Shown: piece after piece, positions 1-7,478 of the stretch
How positions within the stretch are numbered: position 1 is the stretch's first letter
Layout of the letters: each line of letters opens with the position of its first letter
Source of the DNA: Candidatus Zhuqueibacterota bacterium RBG_16_48_16
Lineage (GTDB): Bacteria > Zhuqueibacterota > Zhuqueibacteria > Residuimicrobiales > Sediminimicrobiaceae
Reading direction: 5' to 3'
Length of the DNA: 7,597 bases
Assembly: GCA_001771235.1 (NCBI GenBank)
Contig: METF01000016.1
Location: 1-7,597, forward strand
Program-made: the position numbers and the translations under genes
Notes under the pieces: model-generated
What the model saw: only the letters and a program-made list of their open reading frames with translations
Told to the model about the DNA's origin: nothing
Databases searched by the model: none

Positions 1-1
1 G

Positions 2-2899
2 GTCACCGATAGAGCTTCCGGTGAGCCGTTGCCGGGCGCGAACGTGATTATCGATGGCACGTCGCTGGGCGCCGCAAGCGACCTGAGCGGTACCTATATC
101 ATTCTGAACATTCCACCTGGCGTTTACACGCTTAACGTTTCCATGATGGGCTTTAAAGAGCTTATTGTCGAAAAGGTTCGCGTATCTATCGACCTTACCA
201 CGACCATCAACGTCATACTGGACGAAACGGTTCTGGAAGCCGGAGAAACCGTTACCATCGTCGCTGAAAGGCCGTTGGTCAAGATGGACATGACGTCCTC
301 CCTGTCTGCCGTAGGCGCGGAAGAGATTGAAGCCCTGCCGGTGACGGAGGTGTCCGACGTTCTGGAACTGCAGGCGGGCATCATCAAAACCGGTAACGAT
401 CTTCACATCCGAGGAGGTCGCGCCGGCGAAGTGGCCTATTGGGTCGATGGCGTTGCAACGACCGATGTGTTCGGAGGCGGAATGGGGGTGAGAGTGGAGA
501 ATTCTGCCGTCGAGGAGCTGCAGGTCATCAGCGGCACTTTTAACGCCGAATACGGCCAGGCCATGTCCGGAATCATCAATATCATCACCAAAGAAGGCCG
601 AAGCAATTACAACGGCCAGATTAAAACCTACGTCGGCGATTATATCAGCAACGGTGATGAATTCAGCGTGCTCAAATCAGTCACTCCTACCACGGATGCG
701 CAGACAGGGTCCGTTGTTCTTCAGGATCAAAAAGAATATCCGCTCAAAGATTTCAATCCGAATTACAACGCCGAGTTTAGCCTGAGTGGTCCGGTTCCCA
801 TTATCGGCAACAAGCTGACCTTTTTCGCTAACGGCAGGTATCTCTTTGATGAGGGACACCTCTACGGCCGGGAATGGTTCACACCGGTCGGCACCACGGG
901 CGACAGCTCGCTTGTGCCCATGAATCCCTATAAAAGGTATTCGACCCAGGGAAAACTCACCTGGGCGGCCAATCCGAACATGAAATTGAGCTACAATGTC
1001 TTTTGGAATAAATGGGATCAGGACCGCTTTTACAGTCAAAACTACAAATACACTCCGGATGGCGTACCGGAGCGACATGGCACCGGAACCACTCACATCC
1101 TCTCTCTAAACCATGTTCTTTCTCCCTCGACGTTCTATGAGCTGCGCGTCAACCGTTTATATAATGAATTCAAACAATATGTATTCGAAGATCCGTTAGT
1201 CAAGCCTGATTATCTGGTTTGGGTCTACCCCGATACCGCCGGCCAGAGCGGATTTCAGCTTGACCTGGACGATCCGGATGATGCACAGGAGTTTGAGAAC
1301 ATTAAGGCGGCGAGGAGACAATTCGATTACATCGTCGATCCTGACGGGCCGCTGGGTTATGTTCATCCCGATTCTGCCACGGCGCCGGCCAGCTACAGTT
1401 TTTTCAGCGCCGGCATGGATATGGATCACTATTATCGCAGTACAGCTTATTGGGTCGGAAAATTGGACCTTTCCAGCCAGGTCAACAAAGTGCATCAGAT
1501 CAAGAGTGGAGTCGAAGTCCGCTCGCATGAGCTCATACTCAATCAGTACACGCTGCGGCCAAAAACCAAGGAAGGATCGAGCGAAGCCATCGTACCTTTC
1601 GAACCGGCCATTCCGGATATTTCTACTACCTATCACAGTGAATATAACCGAAAGCCGAGAGAGTTTTCCGCTTATGTCCAGGATAAAATCGAGCTGGATG
1701 ACATCATCATCAACGCCGGTTTGAGGTTTGATTATTTTGATGCCAACAGCAACATCCCTGTGGATCCTTCCGATCCGAACATCTATTATCCCTATAAGAA
1801 CGAAAACATCTACAAAAATTACGTCGCGCCGAGGACGCAGTTATCCGGCCAGGACTTGGCAGATTATTTGGCCACTTTTACGAAATACACACCGGAGGAA
1901 CGGCGCGCCTTTATGCAGAAGAAAGTGGATGCAAAGACCCAGTTGAGTCCGCGACTCGGAATTGCTTATCCCATCACCGATAGAGGTGTCATCCACTTTT
2001 CCTATGGTTATTTCTTCCAGATACCTGAATTTCAATATCTTTATGACAACCCCGATTTCAAGCTGAGTCCCCAGGGAGGAGACGCCATTTTTGGCAATGC
2101 CAACCTGAATCCACAAAAGACCATTCAGTACGAAATCGGTTTACAGCAGCAACTGACGAATGATATCGGCATCGATGCGACTTTGTTTTATCGCGACGTG
2201 CGCGACTGGGTGGGAACAAGTCCGCTGATCAGCACGCCGATACCGAGTGTCAGGTATTCTCAATACGAGAATAAGGACTATATGAATGTACGCGGCATAA
2301 CGGTCAAGCTGGAAAAACGCCAGTCGAATAACTTTTCCGCCCGATTGGACTATTCTTTCCAGATCATTGAAGGCACCTACTCAAACCCGAATGACGCCTT
2401 TAATGCCTACCAGGCACAGGAAGAGCCGCGTTTAAACCTTTTGCCACTAGACTGGGATCAAAACCATACGTTGAATGGCTCTGTCGTCTTGCGAGTCAGC
2501 AAATGGATTTTTTCACTTATCGGAAGATACTGGAGTGGCCGGCCGTACACACCGGATATTGCCAGGGGGGAAACTGTGGGCGGCGCAGCGCTGATCGGCC
2601 TGCGGGAAAACAGCGAGCGCCTGCCCGACCAAAAAAGCGTCGACCTGCTGATCAACCGGCAATTTCCTGTCGGCAGATTCGATTTCAACTTTTTCATAAA
2701 TGTTTACAATGTGTTCGATCAACGGGATGAAGTGAATGTCTACGGCGACTCCGGGACGGCGCGCTATACGACACAAATCAATCCAAGCACCATTTCCTAC
2801 AATTCGAATAGAATTGGCACAATCCAAGATTTCGTGAACCAACCGGGCTGGTATACCACTCCGCGACAGGTGCAGGTCGGTATGGCCATTGGCTTTTAA
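2..2899 (+). CDS. TonB-dependent receptor with N-terminal carboxypeptidase-regulatory-like domain, 5'-truncated by window edge
   Basis: Outer-membrane beta-barrel receptor for TonB-driven uptake; the substrate cannot be told from the sequence. The reading frame is open from base 2, giving 965 visible residues ending at TAA 2897-2899. The apparent TTG start at 29 is not real, because the frame upstream reads VTDRASGEP and continues into PLPGANV, the usual opening of a CarboxypepD_reg-like beta-sandwich (visible residues about 1-75). The signal peptide and any TonB box lie outside the window. The plug domain (about 85-200) shows HIRGGR at 135-140, then YWVDGV and the typical EYGQAMSGIINIITKEG block from residue 183. 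The rest is a 22-strand-type barrel, with late motifs such as GNANLNPQKT and ATLFYRDVRDW, and it ends in the beta-signal-like VQVGMAIGF with terminal Phe. No SusD-like gene follows, so a SusCD glycan importer is unlikely. It is probably the first visible gene of an operon with the next two. The family call is secure; the ligand is unknown. Confidence 0.93.
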   Translation, partial: VTDRASGEPLPGANVIIDGTSLGAASDLSGTYIILNIPPGVYTLNVSMMGFKELIVEKVRVSIDLTTTINVILDETVLEAGETVTIVAERPLVKMDMTSSLSAVGAEEIEALPVTEVSDVLELQAGIIKTGNDLHIRGGRAGEVAYWVDGVATTDVFGGGMGVRVENSAVEELQVISGTFNAEYGQAMSGIINIITKEGRSNYNGQIKTYVGDYISNGDEFSVLKSVTPTTDAQTGSVVLQDQKEYPLKDFNPNYNAEFSLSGPVPIIGNKLTFFANGRYLFDEGHLYGREWFTPVGTTGDSSLVPMNPYKRYSTQGKLTWAANPNMKLSYNVFWNKWDQDRFYSQNYKYTPDGVPERHGTGTTHILSLNHVLSPSTFYELRVNRLYNEFKQYVFEDPLVKPDYLVWVYPDTAGQSGFQLDLDDPDDAQEFENIKAARRQFDYIVDPDGPLGYVHPDSATAPASYSFFSAGMDMDHYYRSTAYWVGKLDLSSQVNKVHQIKSGVEVRSHELILNQYTLRPKTKEGSSEAIVPFEPAIPDISTTYHSEYNRKPREFSAYVQDKIELDDIIINAGLRFDYFDANSNIPVDPSDPNIYYPYKNENIYKNYVAPRTQLSGQDLADYLATFTKYTPEERRAFMQKKVDAKTQLSPRLGIAYPITDRGVIHFSYGYFFQIPEFQYLYDNPDFKLSPQGGDAIFGNANLNPQKTIQYEIGLQQQLTNDIGIDATLFYRDVRDWVGTSPLISTPIPSVRYSQYENKDYMNVRGITVKLEKRQSNNFSARLDYSFQIIEGTYSNPNDAFNAYQAQEEPRLNLLPLDWDQNHTLNGSVVLRVSKWIFSLIGRYWSGRPYTPDIARGETVGGAALIGLRENSERLPDQKSVDLLINRQFPVGRFDFNFFINVYNVFDQRDEVNVYGDSGTARYTTQINPSTISYNSNRIGTIQDFVNQPGWYTTPRQVQVGMAIGF

Positions 2900-2905
2900 G
2901 GCAAT

Positions 2906-2911
2906 AGGAGG
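2906..2911 (+). promoter_or_regulatory. Shine-Dalgarno sequence for the secreted sorting-domain protein
   Basis: A perfect AGGAGG lies 8 nt before the ATG at 2920 and only 7 nt after the receptor stop codon. It fixes the start of the second gene and supports translation from a shared transcript, since the 20-nt gap leaves no room for a promoter or terminator. Confidence 0.85.
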
Positions 2912-2919
2912 ATTCCTAC

Positions 2920-5900
2920 ATGAAAAAATATCTCTACATTCTGCTGCTGGTGTTGTGCATGACAGCCATTTTTGCCGCAAACACCTATGCTCAAATGGAA
3001 GGACTGCATGGCAATTTTCTGGAACACAAAAGCGGTCTACATGCCGGCAATCAATTTCGTACATCTTTCTATAACGACGGTACCTATGGCGGCCCCAACA
3101 GTCCACCCGACATCAGGGGCGAATGGCCGATCAATTCAGGACGCATCTATATGATCGATGGCAATGTGTTTGTGGGAGCAGAGGTTCTCGACGCCGATCA
3201 CGCGCTCAAACACATTGTCAGCGACGTCATCAGCTCCGCCATCTCTTATTCAACAGGCGACCAGGGACCCGATGGCGAATGGTGGACATTTTTGCCTCTG
3301 CCAGGATTTGCCAATCCAAATTATGCTGATGTCGCCATGAGCAAGTGGGGATATGCCTGGCCTTCCTACTGGCCGGATAAGCTGAATGATCCGGTCGACC
3401 CGGGCTGGCGCGGCAAGTGGAACGGCTATTTTGGCAAAGACATATTCAACGCGGATGAGGAGAGCTTTTACGTTGCTGATGATTATAATAACATGGAATT
3501 CAACTTTTATCCCGATAAAAACGACTCATCGCGACGCGGCCTGGGCATTCGCATGTGGGCGCGTGGATTTCAATGGTCCAACGCCCTGGTGGAAGATGCG
3601 CTTTTTGTCCTTTTCGATCTTGAAAATGTCGGCACTTATAACCACGACAAGATTGTATTCGCCTACAAATTTGGTAACAACATGGGCGATACGACCACAG
3701 GCGGCGACGCCAACGACGACAATGGCGCTTATGACAAGGACGAAGACGTCGCTTATCTCTACGATTTCGATGATATTGGCTACGGCGGCTTTACGCCGGT
3801 GGGCTACTTTGGCGGCGCCTTTATGGAAAGCCCCGGCAATCCGTATGACGGCATCGACAACGACGGCGACGGATATCTCGGCTCCGGCGGCACCATCACC
3901 GAGAGCATGTTTGTTTCTCGGACGCTCAATGCAGGCGATGACATCGTCTTGATCGATTATCTTACCTTTGAACGAACCGTAACCAAAATGCCCAACGATA
4001 CCGTGCGCGTCAATTACCAGGATTTGGTTTTTAAATTTTATCCCGGAAAAACCATCTCTGAAATAGGACATGACCTGGTGGACAACAACCTCAACGGCGT
4101 CATCGATGAGAGCAATGGCGCGGAGATAGGTGTAGAGCCTAACATAATCCGCACCTACTTATATGTTGGCGCCAGGTACGTCGACTATTTCACCGGCGCA
4201 GGTTTGGACAACCTGCTTCTGGACGAGCGACGCGATGACGGCATTGACAACGACGGCGACTGGGATCCGTTAGAGGATGACCTGGGAGCCGACGGGGCCA
4301 TCTCGACAGGCGATCCCGGTGAAGGCGACCGGCAGCCAACCTATGGCGAGCCGCATTTTGACAAAGTCGATATCGACGAAACGGACATGTTGGGATTAAC
4401 CAGTTTTACCCTGTACTACTGGCCGGACATACCTCACTATGAAGATGAATTGGTGTGGCAAAATGTTGTGCCCGGCTTCTTTGACGACCTGCTGGAAAAC
4501 ACTAACGTCGAGCTGCTGTACGGCTCCGGTTATTTCCCTATGAAACCCGGGCAGTTTGAGCGCTTTTCAATGGGAATCATGTGCGGCAGCAATTTGGATG
4601 ACTTTTTGACGAATAAGTATTGGGTAGCCAAAGCTTACAATGAAAATTACAGCTTTTCCAAAGCCCCCAGCATTCCGAATGTGAGAGCGGTTCCCGGAGA
4701 CAACCGAGTGACGCTGATTTGGGATACCAGTGCCGAAGAATCAATCGACCCGATTACGGGGAATGATTTTGAAGGATATCGAATTTATCGCTCTACCGAG
4801 CCGGGCTGGCAGGACATGCTGGCGATAACCGATGGCATCGGATCGGTGACTTATCGCAAGCCGATAGCGCAGTTTGACATAGTGAACGATTATAGTGGCT
4901 ATGCCGCTGTGCCCGTCAAAGGCGTTCATTTCTGGATGGGCAACAACACCGGCATCGTCAATACCTGGACCGATAGCACAGCCAAAAACGGTTACACATA
5001 TTACTATGCGGTTACTTCCTATGATCGTGGTTCAGATTCGCTGAGCCTCGCACCCACGGAATGTTCCAAGTTCATTTCCGTCAGCACTTCCGGAGAAATC
5101 GACAAAGGCAACAACGTGATCATCGCTCGGCCGGAAGCCCCTGCAGCAGGATATAAAAATGCGGGAATCCCGAATATAGCCTTGATGACCGGAGGCCGGG
5201 CAACAGGCACGGTAGGCTATGAAATCATCGATCCGACCAGAGTTCTTGACAACCATCACTACCAGGTCACTTTCGAAGATTCCATCAATCCCACTACCGA
5301 CCTGCCGGTTACCAAGAGCCTGACGCTTATCGATGTCACAGTCGGTGGCAGCCCGGTTACGTTGATCAACAAAAACCCGGGCGTAACGCCGACGGATATC
5401 CTGCCGGTAACCCATGGTTTCCGCTTAAAGTTGAACAACGATGCCGAGGTTGTTCTCGATGAAACAAAATCCGGCTGGAGCCGTGATGGCATATATGCCT
5501 ATACCTTCAATCCAACCGTCTATTCCAGATGGGAGATCATGGCCAACGCGGCGGATTATCGAATTGATTTTTACGATCAAGTCGGTGCCGATACCGCCAC
5601 GCAGATTTTCCGAGGCACGCGGGAGCTGCCTGCCGTACCGGTGAACTTTAAAGTGACCAACTTGTCCACCGGAAAGCCGATTGACTTTGCCCTTTACGAG
5701 CTGGATGGCGAAGATGGCATGTTCTCCGCTTTTAGCGGAGGCGGCTCGCGAACGGATGCTATTATTTTCCTCGAAGCAATGAATCCGGCGAGACCGGATA
5801 CGCTGTACCCCGGCTGGCAAATTTCGCTGGTACGGCCTGCTACTACCGATTCAACAGAATATACTTTACCGAAAGAAGGCGACTATTTTGAAGCGTATTT

Positions 5901-6300
5901 CAACAAACCCTTCCTTTCACACGATGTCTTTGAGTTCGCCACTGTGAGCGCCACAATCGACAAGGCCCAGGCAAAGGTAGATATGAACAATATCAAGGTC
6001 GTGCCCAATCCTTATGTAGTGACCAATTCCTGGGAACCGCTGAATCCTTATGCGAACGGTCGCGGGCCGCGGGAATTGCATTTCATCAATTTGCCGAATA
6101 AATGCACGATCAAGATATTTAACATCAGAGGACAACTGGTTCGGGAAATCGAGCATAATTCCGCATCGATTGCCGATGGAACGGTGATCTGGGATATGCT
6201 ATCGAAAGATAACCTGGACATATCCTATGGCGTTTATATCTACTATGTCGACGCCGGCGAGCTTGGAGAAAAAATTGGCAAGTTTGCCATCATCAAATAG
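2920..6300 (+). CDS. Large secreted multidomain protein with acidic Ca-binding-like motifs, fibronectin III-like module and T9SS type A-like sorting domain
   Basis: Protein of 1126 residues with no specific function I can name. A Sec signal peptide occupies residues 1-24 (MKK, hydrophobic core, cleavage after TYA). Cys13 is not in a lipobox, so it is not a lipoprotein. The N-terminal half is a Trp/Gly/Asp-rich region without a domain I recognise; a Trp-rich stretch spans about 143-193 (W143, W147, W151, W163, W167, then NGYFGKD). It contains acidic motifs resembling calcium-binding loops: DANDDNG near 263, DGIDNDGDGY at 310-319, DNNLNGVIDE at 388-397 and DGIDNDGDW at 440-448. A fibronectin type III-like module begins near 582 (VRAVPGDNRVTLIW, FEGYRIYRS, YYYAVTSYD) and runs to about 725, longer than the usual 90 residues or so. 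The C-terminal 105 residues (from M1022: IKVVPNPYVV, IKIFNIRGQLVREI, YGVYIYYVDAG, IGKFAIIK) fit a T9SS type A or FlgD-Ig-like sorting domain. Inference: it is exported by T9SS, then anchored or released at the surface, with the downstream PorV-like protein as a likely export partner. Confidence applies to gene and architecture, not role. Confidence 0.9.
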   Translation: MKKYLYILLLVLCMTAIFAANTYAQMEGLHGNFLEHKSGLHAGNQFRTSFYNDGTYGGPNSPPDIRGEWPINSGRIYMIDGNVFVGAEVLDADHALKHIVSDVISSAISYSTGDQGPDGEWWTFLPLPGFANPNYADVAMSKWGYAWPSYWPDKLNDPVDPGWRGKWNGYFGKDIFNADEESFYVADDYNNMEFNFYPDKNDSSRRGLGIRMWARGFQWSNALVEDALFVLFDLENVGTYNHDKIVFAYKFGNNMGDTTTGGDANDDNGAYDKDEDVAYLYDFDDIGYGGFTPVGYFGGAFMESPGNPYDGIDNDGDGYLGSGGTITESMFVSRTLNAGDDIVLIDYLTFERTVTKMPNDTVRVNYQDLVFKFYPGKTISEIGHDLVDNNLNGVIDESNGAEIGVEPNIIRTYLYVGARYVDYFTGAGLDNLLLDERRDDGIDNDGDWDPLEDDLGADGAISTGDPGEGDRQPTYGEPHFDKVDIDETDMLGLTSFTLYYWPDIPHYEDELVWQNVVPGFFDDLLENTNVELLYGSGYFPMKPGQFERFSMGIMCGSNLDDFLTNKYWVAKAYNENYSFSKAPSIPNVRAVPGDNRVTLIWDTSAEESIDPITGNDFEGYRIYRSTEPGWQDMLAITDGIGSVTYRKPIAQFDIVNDYSGYAAVPVKGVHFWMGNNTGIVNTWTDSTAKNGYTYYYAVTSYDRGSDSLSLAPTECSKFISVSTSGEIDKGNNVIIARPEAPAAGYKNAGIPNIALMTGGRATGTVGYEIIDPTRVLDNHHYQVTFEDSINPTTDLPVTKSLTLIDVTVGGSPVTLINKNPGVTPTDILPVTHGFRLKLNNDAEVVLDETKSGWSRDGIYAYTFNPTVYSRWEIMANAADYRIDFYDQVGADTATQIFRGTRELPAVPVNFKVTNLSTGKPIDFALYELDGEDGMFSAFSGGGSRTDAIIFLEAMNPARPDTLYPGWQISLVRPATTDSTEYTLPKEGDYFEAYFNKPFLSHDVFEFATVSATIDKAQAKVDMNNIKVVPNPYVVTNSWEPLNPYANGRGPRELHFINLPNKCTIKIFNIRGQLVREIEHNSASIADGTVIWDMLSKDNLDISYGVYIYYVDAGELGEKIGKFAIIK
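3847..4260 (+). repeat. Region bounded by two near-identical DGIDNDGD-coding repeats
   Basis: The 24-nt segments at 3847-3870 and 4237-4260 differ at one base (ATC versus ATT, synonymous). Both encode DGIDNDGD inside the secreted protein. A related acidic motif, DNNLNGVIDE, is encoded between them near 4081-4110. The motifs resemble thrombospondin-type-3 or EF-hand-like Asp-rich loops, which typically bind calcium; binding here is inferred. The spacing is irregular (390 nt between the two copies), so this is a recurring protein motif rather than a tandem DNA repeat. Confidence 0.6.
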
Positions 6301-6343
6301 CTCCAGGTTTACGCACTTTAAAAAGAAATGAACATTGAAATAT

Positions 6344-6350
6344 AGAGGAG
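6344..6350 (+). promoter_or_regulatory. Shine-Dalgarno sequence for the PorV/PorQ-family gene
   Basis: AGAGGAG sits 7 nt before the ATG at 6358 and sets that start, which is followed at once by a good signal peptide. The 57-nt gap between the stop at 6300 and this gene contains no hairpin with a T-run and no convincing promoter, so co-transcription with the upstream gene is the simplest reading. Confidence 0.8.
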
Positions 6351-6357
6351 CCACAAG

Positions 6358-7383
6358 ATGAAAAAGACTCTGTTGTTTCTTTCCCTAAGCGTCTTGATCC
6401 TGGCGATCTTTCCGGTTCAGTCGCAAGAGGTGACCAAAGTGGGCACCACCGCCGCGGGATTTTTAAATATCGACATTGGCGCCCGGGCTATCGGCATGGG
6501 CGGCGCCTTTGTGGCGGTGGCCGATGATGCCACGGCCATGTTCTGGAACCCTGCCGGTATAGCCCGGCTTGATCGTGCCCAGGCTCTCTTTAGCCACACA
6601 CGCTGGATTGCCGACGTCAGCTTTGATTACGCCGCACTATCAATGCCGCTGGGCAATTTGGGCACGGTGGGATTAAATGCCACCTTTTTGACCATGGATG
6701 AAATGGAAAAAACCACTGTGTTCGAGCCAAATGGCACAGGTGAAATGTTCAGCGCCGGCAGCTACGCCTTCGGCCTGGCTTATGCCCGCCTGTTGACGGA
6801 CAGGTTCTCGATTGGTTTTAATTTCAAATATATCCATGAAAAGATCTATCACAGCGCCGCAAACGGAGCTGCCTTTGATGTCGGCACACTGTTCGATACC
6901 CAGTTCAACGGTATTAAAATCGCTATGAGCATTTCCAACTATGGCGCCAAGATGAACATGAGCGGTCGCGATATGCTTATTCAGGCCGACATCGATCCAT
7001 TGATTAACGGAAATAACAAAAACATCAACGCCAATTTATCAACCGACAAGTTTGATTTGCCGCTGATGTTCCGAGTCGGGCTGGCCATGGATATACTCAA
7101 AGGCCGCGGTAACAGCAACTTCATCGTCTCTGCGGATGCCCTGCATCCCAATGATGACACAGAAAGTGTTAACGTGGGTGGAGAGTATGTCTTCAACAGC
7201 ATGTTTGCCTTGCGGGCCGGCTATAACTCCATGTTTGCTCGCGAGTCCGAGAGAGGTATGAGTTTTGGCGCCGGGTTACAGTACAAGATGGTAGGCTCCA
7301 CCACCCTTCATCTGGACTACGCCTACCAGGATTTTGGCGTGTTGAACGAAGTACAGATGTTTAACGTTGGATTGGCTTTTTAA
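6358..7383 (+). CDS. PorV/PorQ-family outer-membrane beta-barrel protein
   Basis: A 341-residue outer-membrane protein of the PorV/PorQ (UPF0164-like, FadL-related) family. The signal peptide covers about residues 1-22 (MKKTLLFLSLSVLILAIF, cleavage near VQS/QE). The mature N-terminus carries the family hallmark: FLNIDIGARAIGMGG (35-49), then AVADDATAMFWNPAG (53-67). Many alternating hydrophobic strands follow, such as FDYAALSMPLG, GFNFKYIHEKIY and HLDYAYQDFG, ending in MFNVGLAF with a terminal Phe as expected for barrel insertion. Length fits the family. In characterised T9SS systems, PorV binds the C-terminal sorting domain of cargo after it crosses the outer membrane and shuttles it to the attachment complex; PorQ works in the same secretion system. 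Because the gene directly follows one encoding a sorting-domain protein, it may be a locus-specific cargo acceptor. That pairing is inference, and the family is too broad to assign PorV rather than PorQ. A symbol is therefore withheld. Confidence 0.88.
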   Translation: MKKTLLFLSLSVLILAIFPVQSQEVTKVGTTAAGFLNIDIGARAIGMGGAFVAVADDATAMFWNPAGIARLDRAQALFSHTRWIADVSFDYAALSMPLGNLGTVGLNATFLTMDEMEKTTVFEPNGTGEMFSAGSYAFGLAYARLLTDRFSIGFNFKYIHEKIYHSAANGAAFDVGTLFDTQFNGIKIAMSISNYGAKMNMSGRDMLIQADIDPLINGNNKNINANLSTDKFDLPLMFRVGLAMDILKGRGNSNFIVSADALHPNDDTESVNVGGEYVFNSMFALRAGYNSMFARESERGMSFGAGLQYKMVGSTTLHLDYAYQDFGVLNEVQMFNVGLAF

Positions 7384-7391
7384 CCTAAGCA

Positions 7392-7424
7392 AACACTGAC
7401 AGGGTTTAGAACCCTGTCAGTGTT
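7392..7424 (+). repeat. Perfect 15-bp inverted repeat with 3-nt loop; REP-like palindrome or weak terminator
   Basis: The arms AACACTGACAGGGTT (7392-7406) and AACCCTGTCAGTGTT (7410-7424) are exact reverse complements around the loop TAG. The hairpin starts 8 nt after the PorV-like stop codon, where an operon terminator would be expected. No T-run follows on either strand (ACAACC after the right arm, TGCTTA beyond the left arm on the minus strand), so it is not a canonical intrinsic terminator. It could be a 3'-end stabilising hairpin, a Rho-assisted or bidirectional terminator, or one copy of a dispersed palindromic element. The inverted repeat itself is certain; its role is not. Confidence 0.75.
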
Positions 7425-7478
7425 ACAACCATCGAACCTGTAAACGTCAATCGGACGGTCGTAGAAACAGCTTGATTC

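Noticed and set aside
29..31. TTG as the start codon of the TonB receptor
   Set aside because: The frame is open back to base 2 and the residues before it (VTDRASGEP) belong to the same conserved carboxypeptidase-regulatory-like domain; the true start is outside the window.
2920..2958. Lipoprotein signal at Cys13 of the secreted protein
   Set aside because: The residues before Cys are L-V-L rather than a lipobox with Gly/Ala/Ser at -1, and the Cys sits in the middle of the hydrophobic core; a signal peptidase I site after TYA at residue 24 fits better.
2513..3106. 197-codon minus-strand open frame across the receptor/secreted-protein junction
   Set aside because: It lies antisense to two well-supported genes, its product is Cys/His/Arg-rich without recognisable domains, and it lacks a clear ribosome binding site; best explained as a shadow.
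3386..3952. 188-codon plus-strand open frame inside the secreted-protein gene
   Set aside because: Frame-shifted reading of Asp/Gly-rich codons gives a low-complexity Thr/Ala/Met/Ser-rich product; the main frame carries the real signal peptide and domains.
3526..4071. 181-codon minus-strand open frame rich in Val/Ile/Ala
   Set aside because: Antisense of GAC/GAT-rich codons naturally gives GTC/ATC (Val/Ile) strings; this explains both its length and its composition.
3847..4260. CRISPR-like or tandem DNA repeat
   Set aside because: The two 24-nt copies are in frame, encode the same acidic protein motif, and are 390 nt apart with coding sequence between; they reflect protein motif reuse.
6301..6357. 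Possible promoter or terminator between the secreted-protein and PorV-like genes
   Set aside because: Only A/T-rich sequence and a Shine-Dalgarno are seen; there is no paired -35/-10 or Bacteroidota-type TTTG/TAnnTTTG motif and no hairpin with a T-run.
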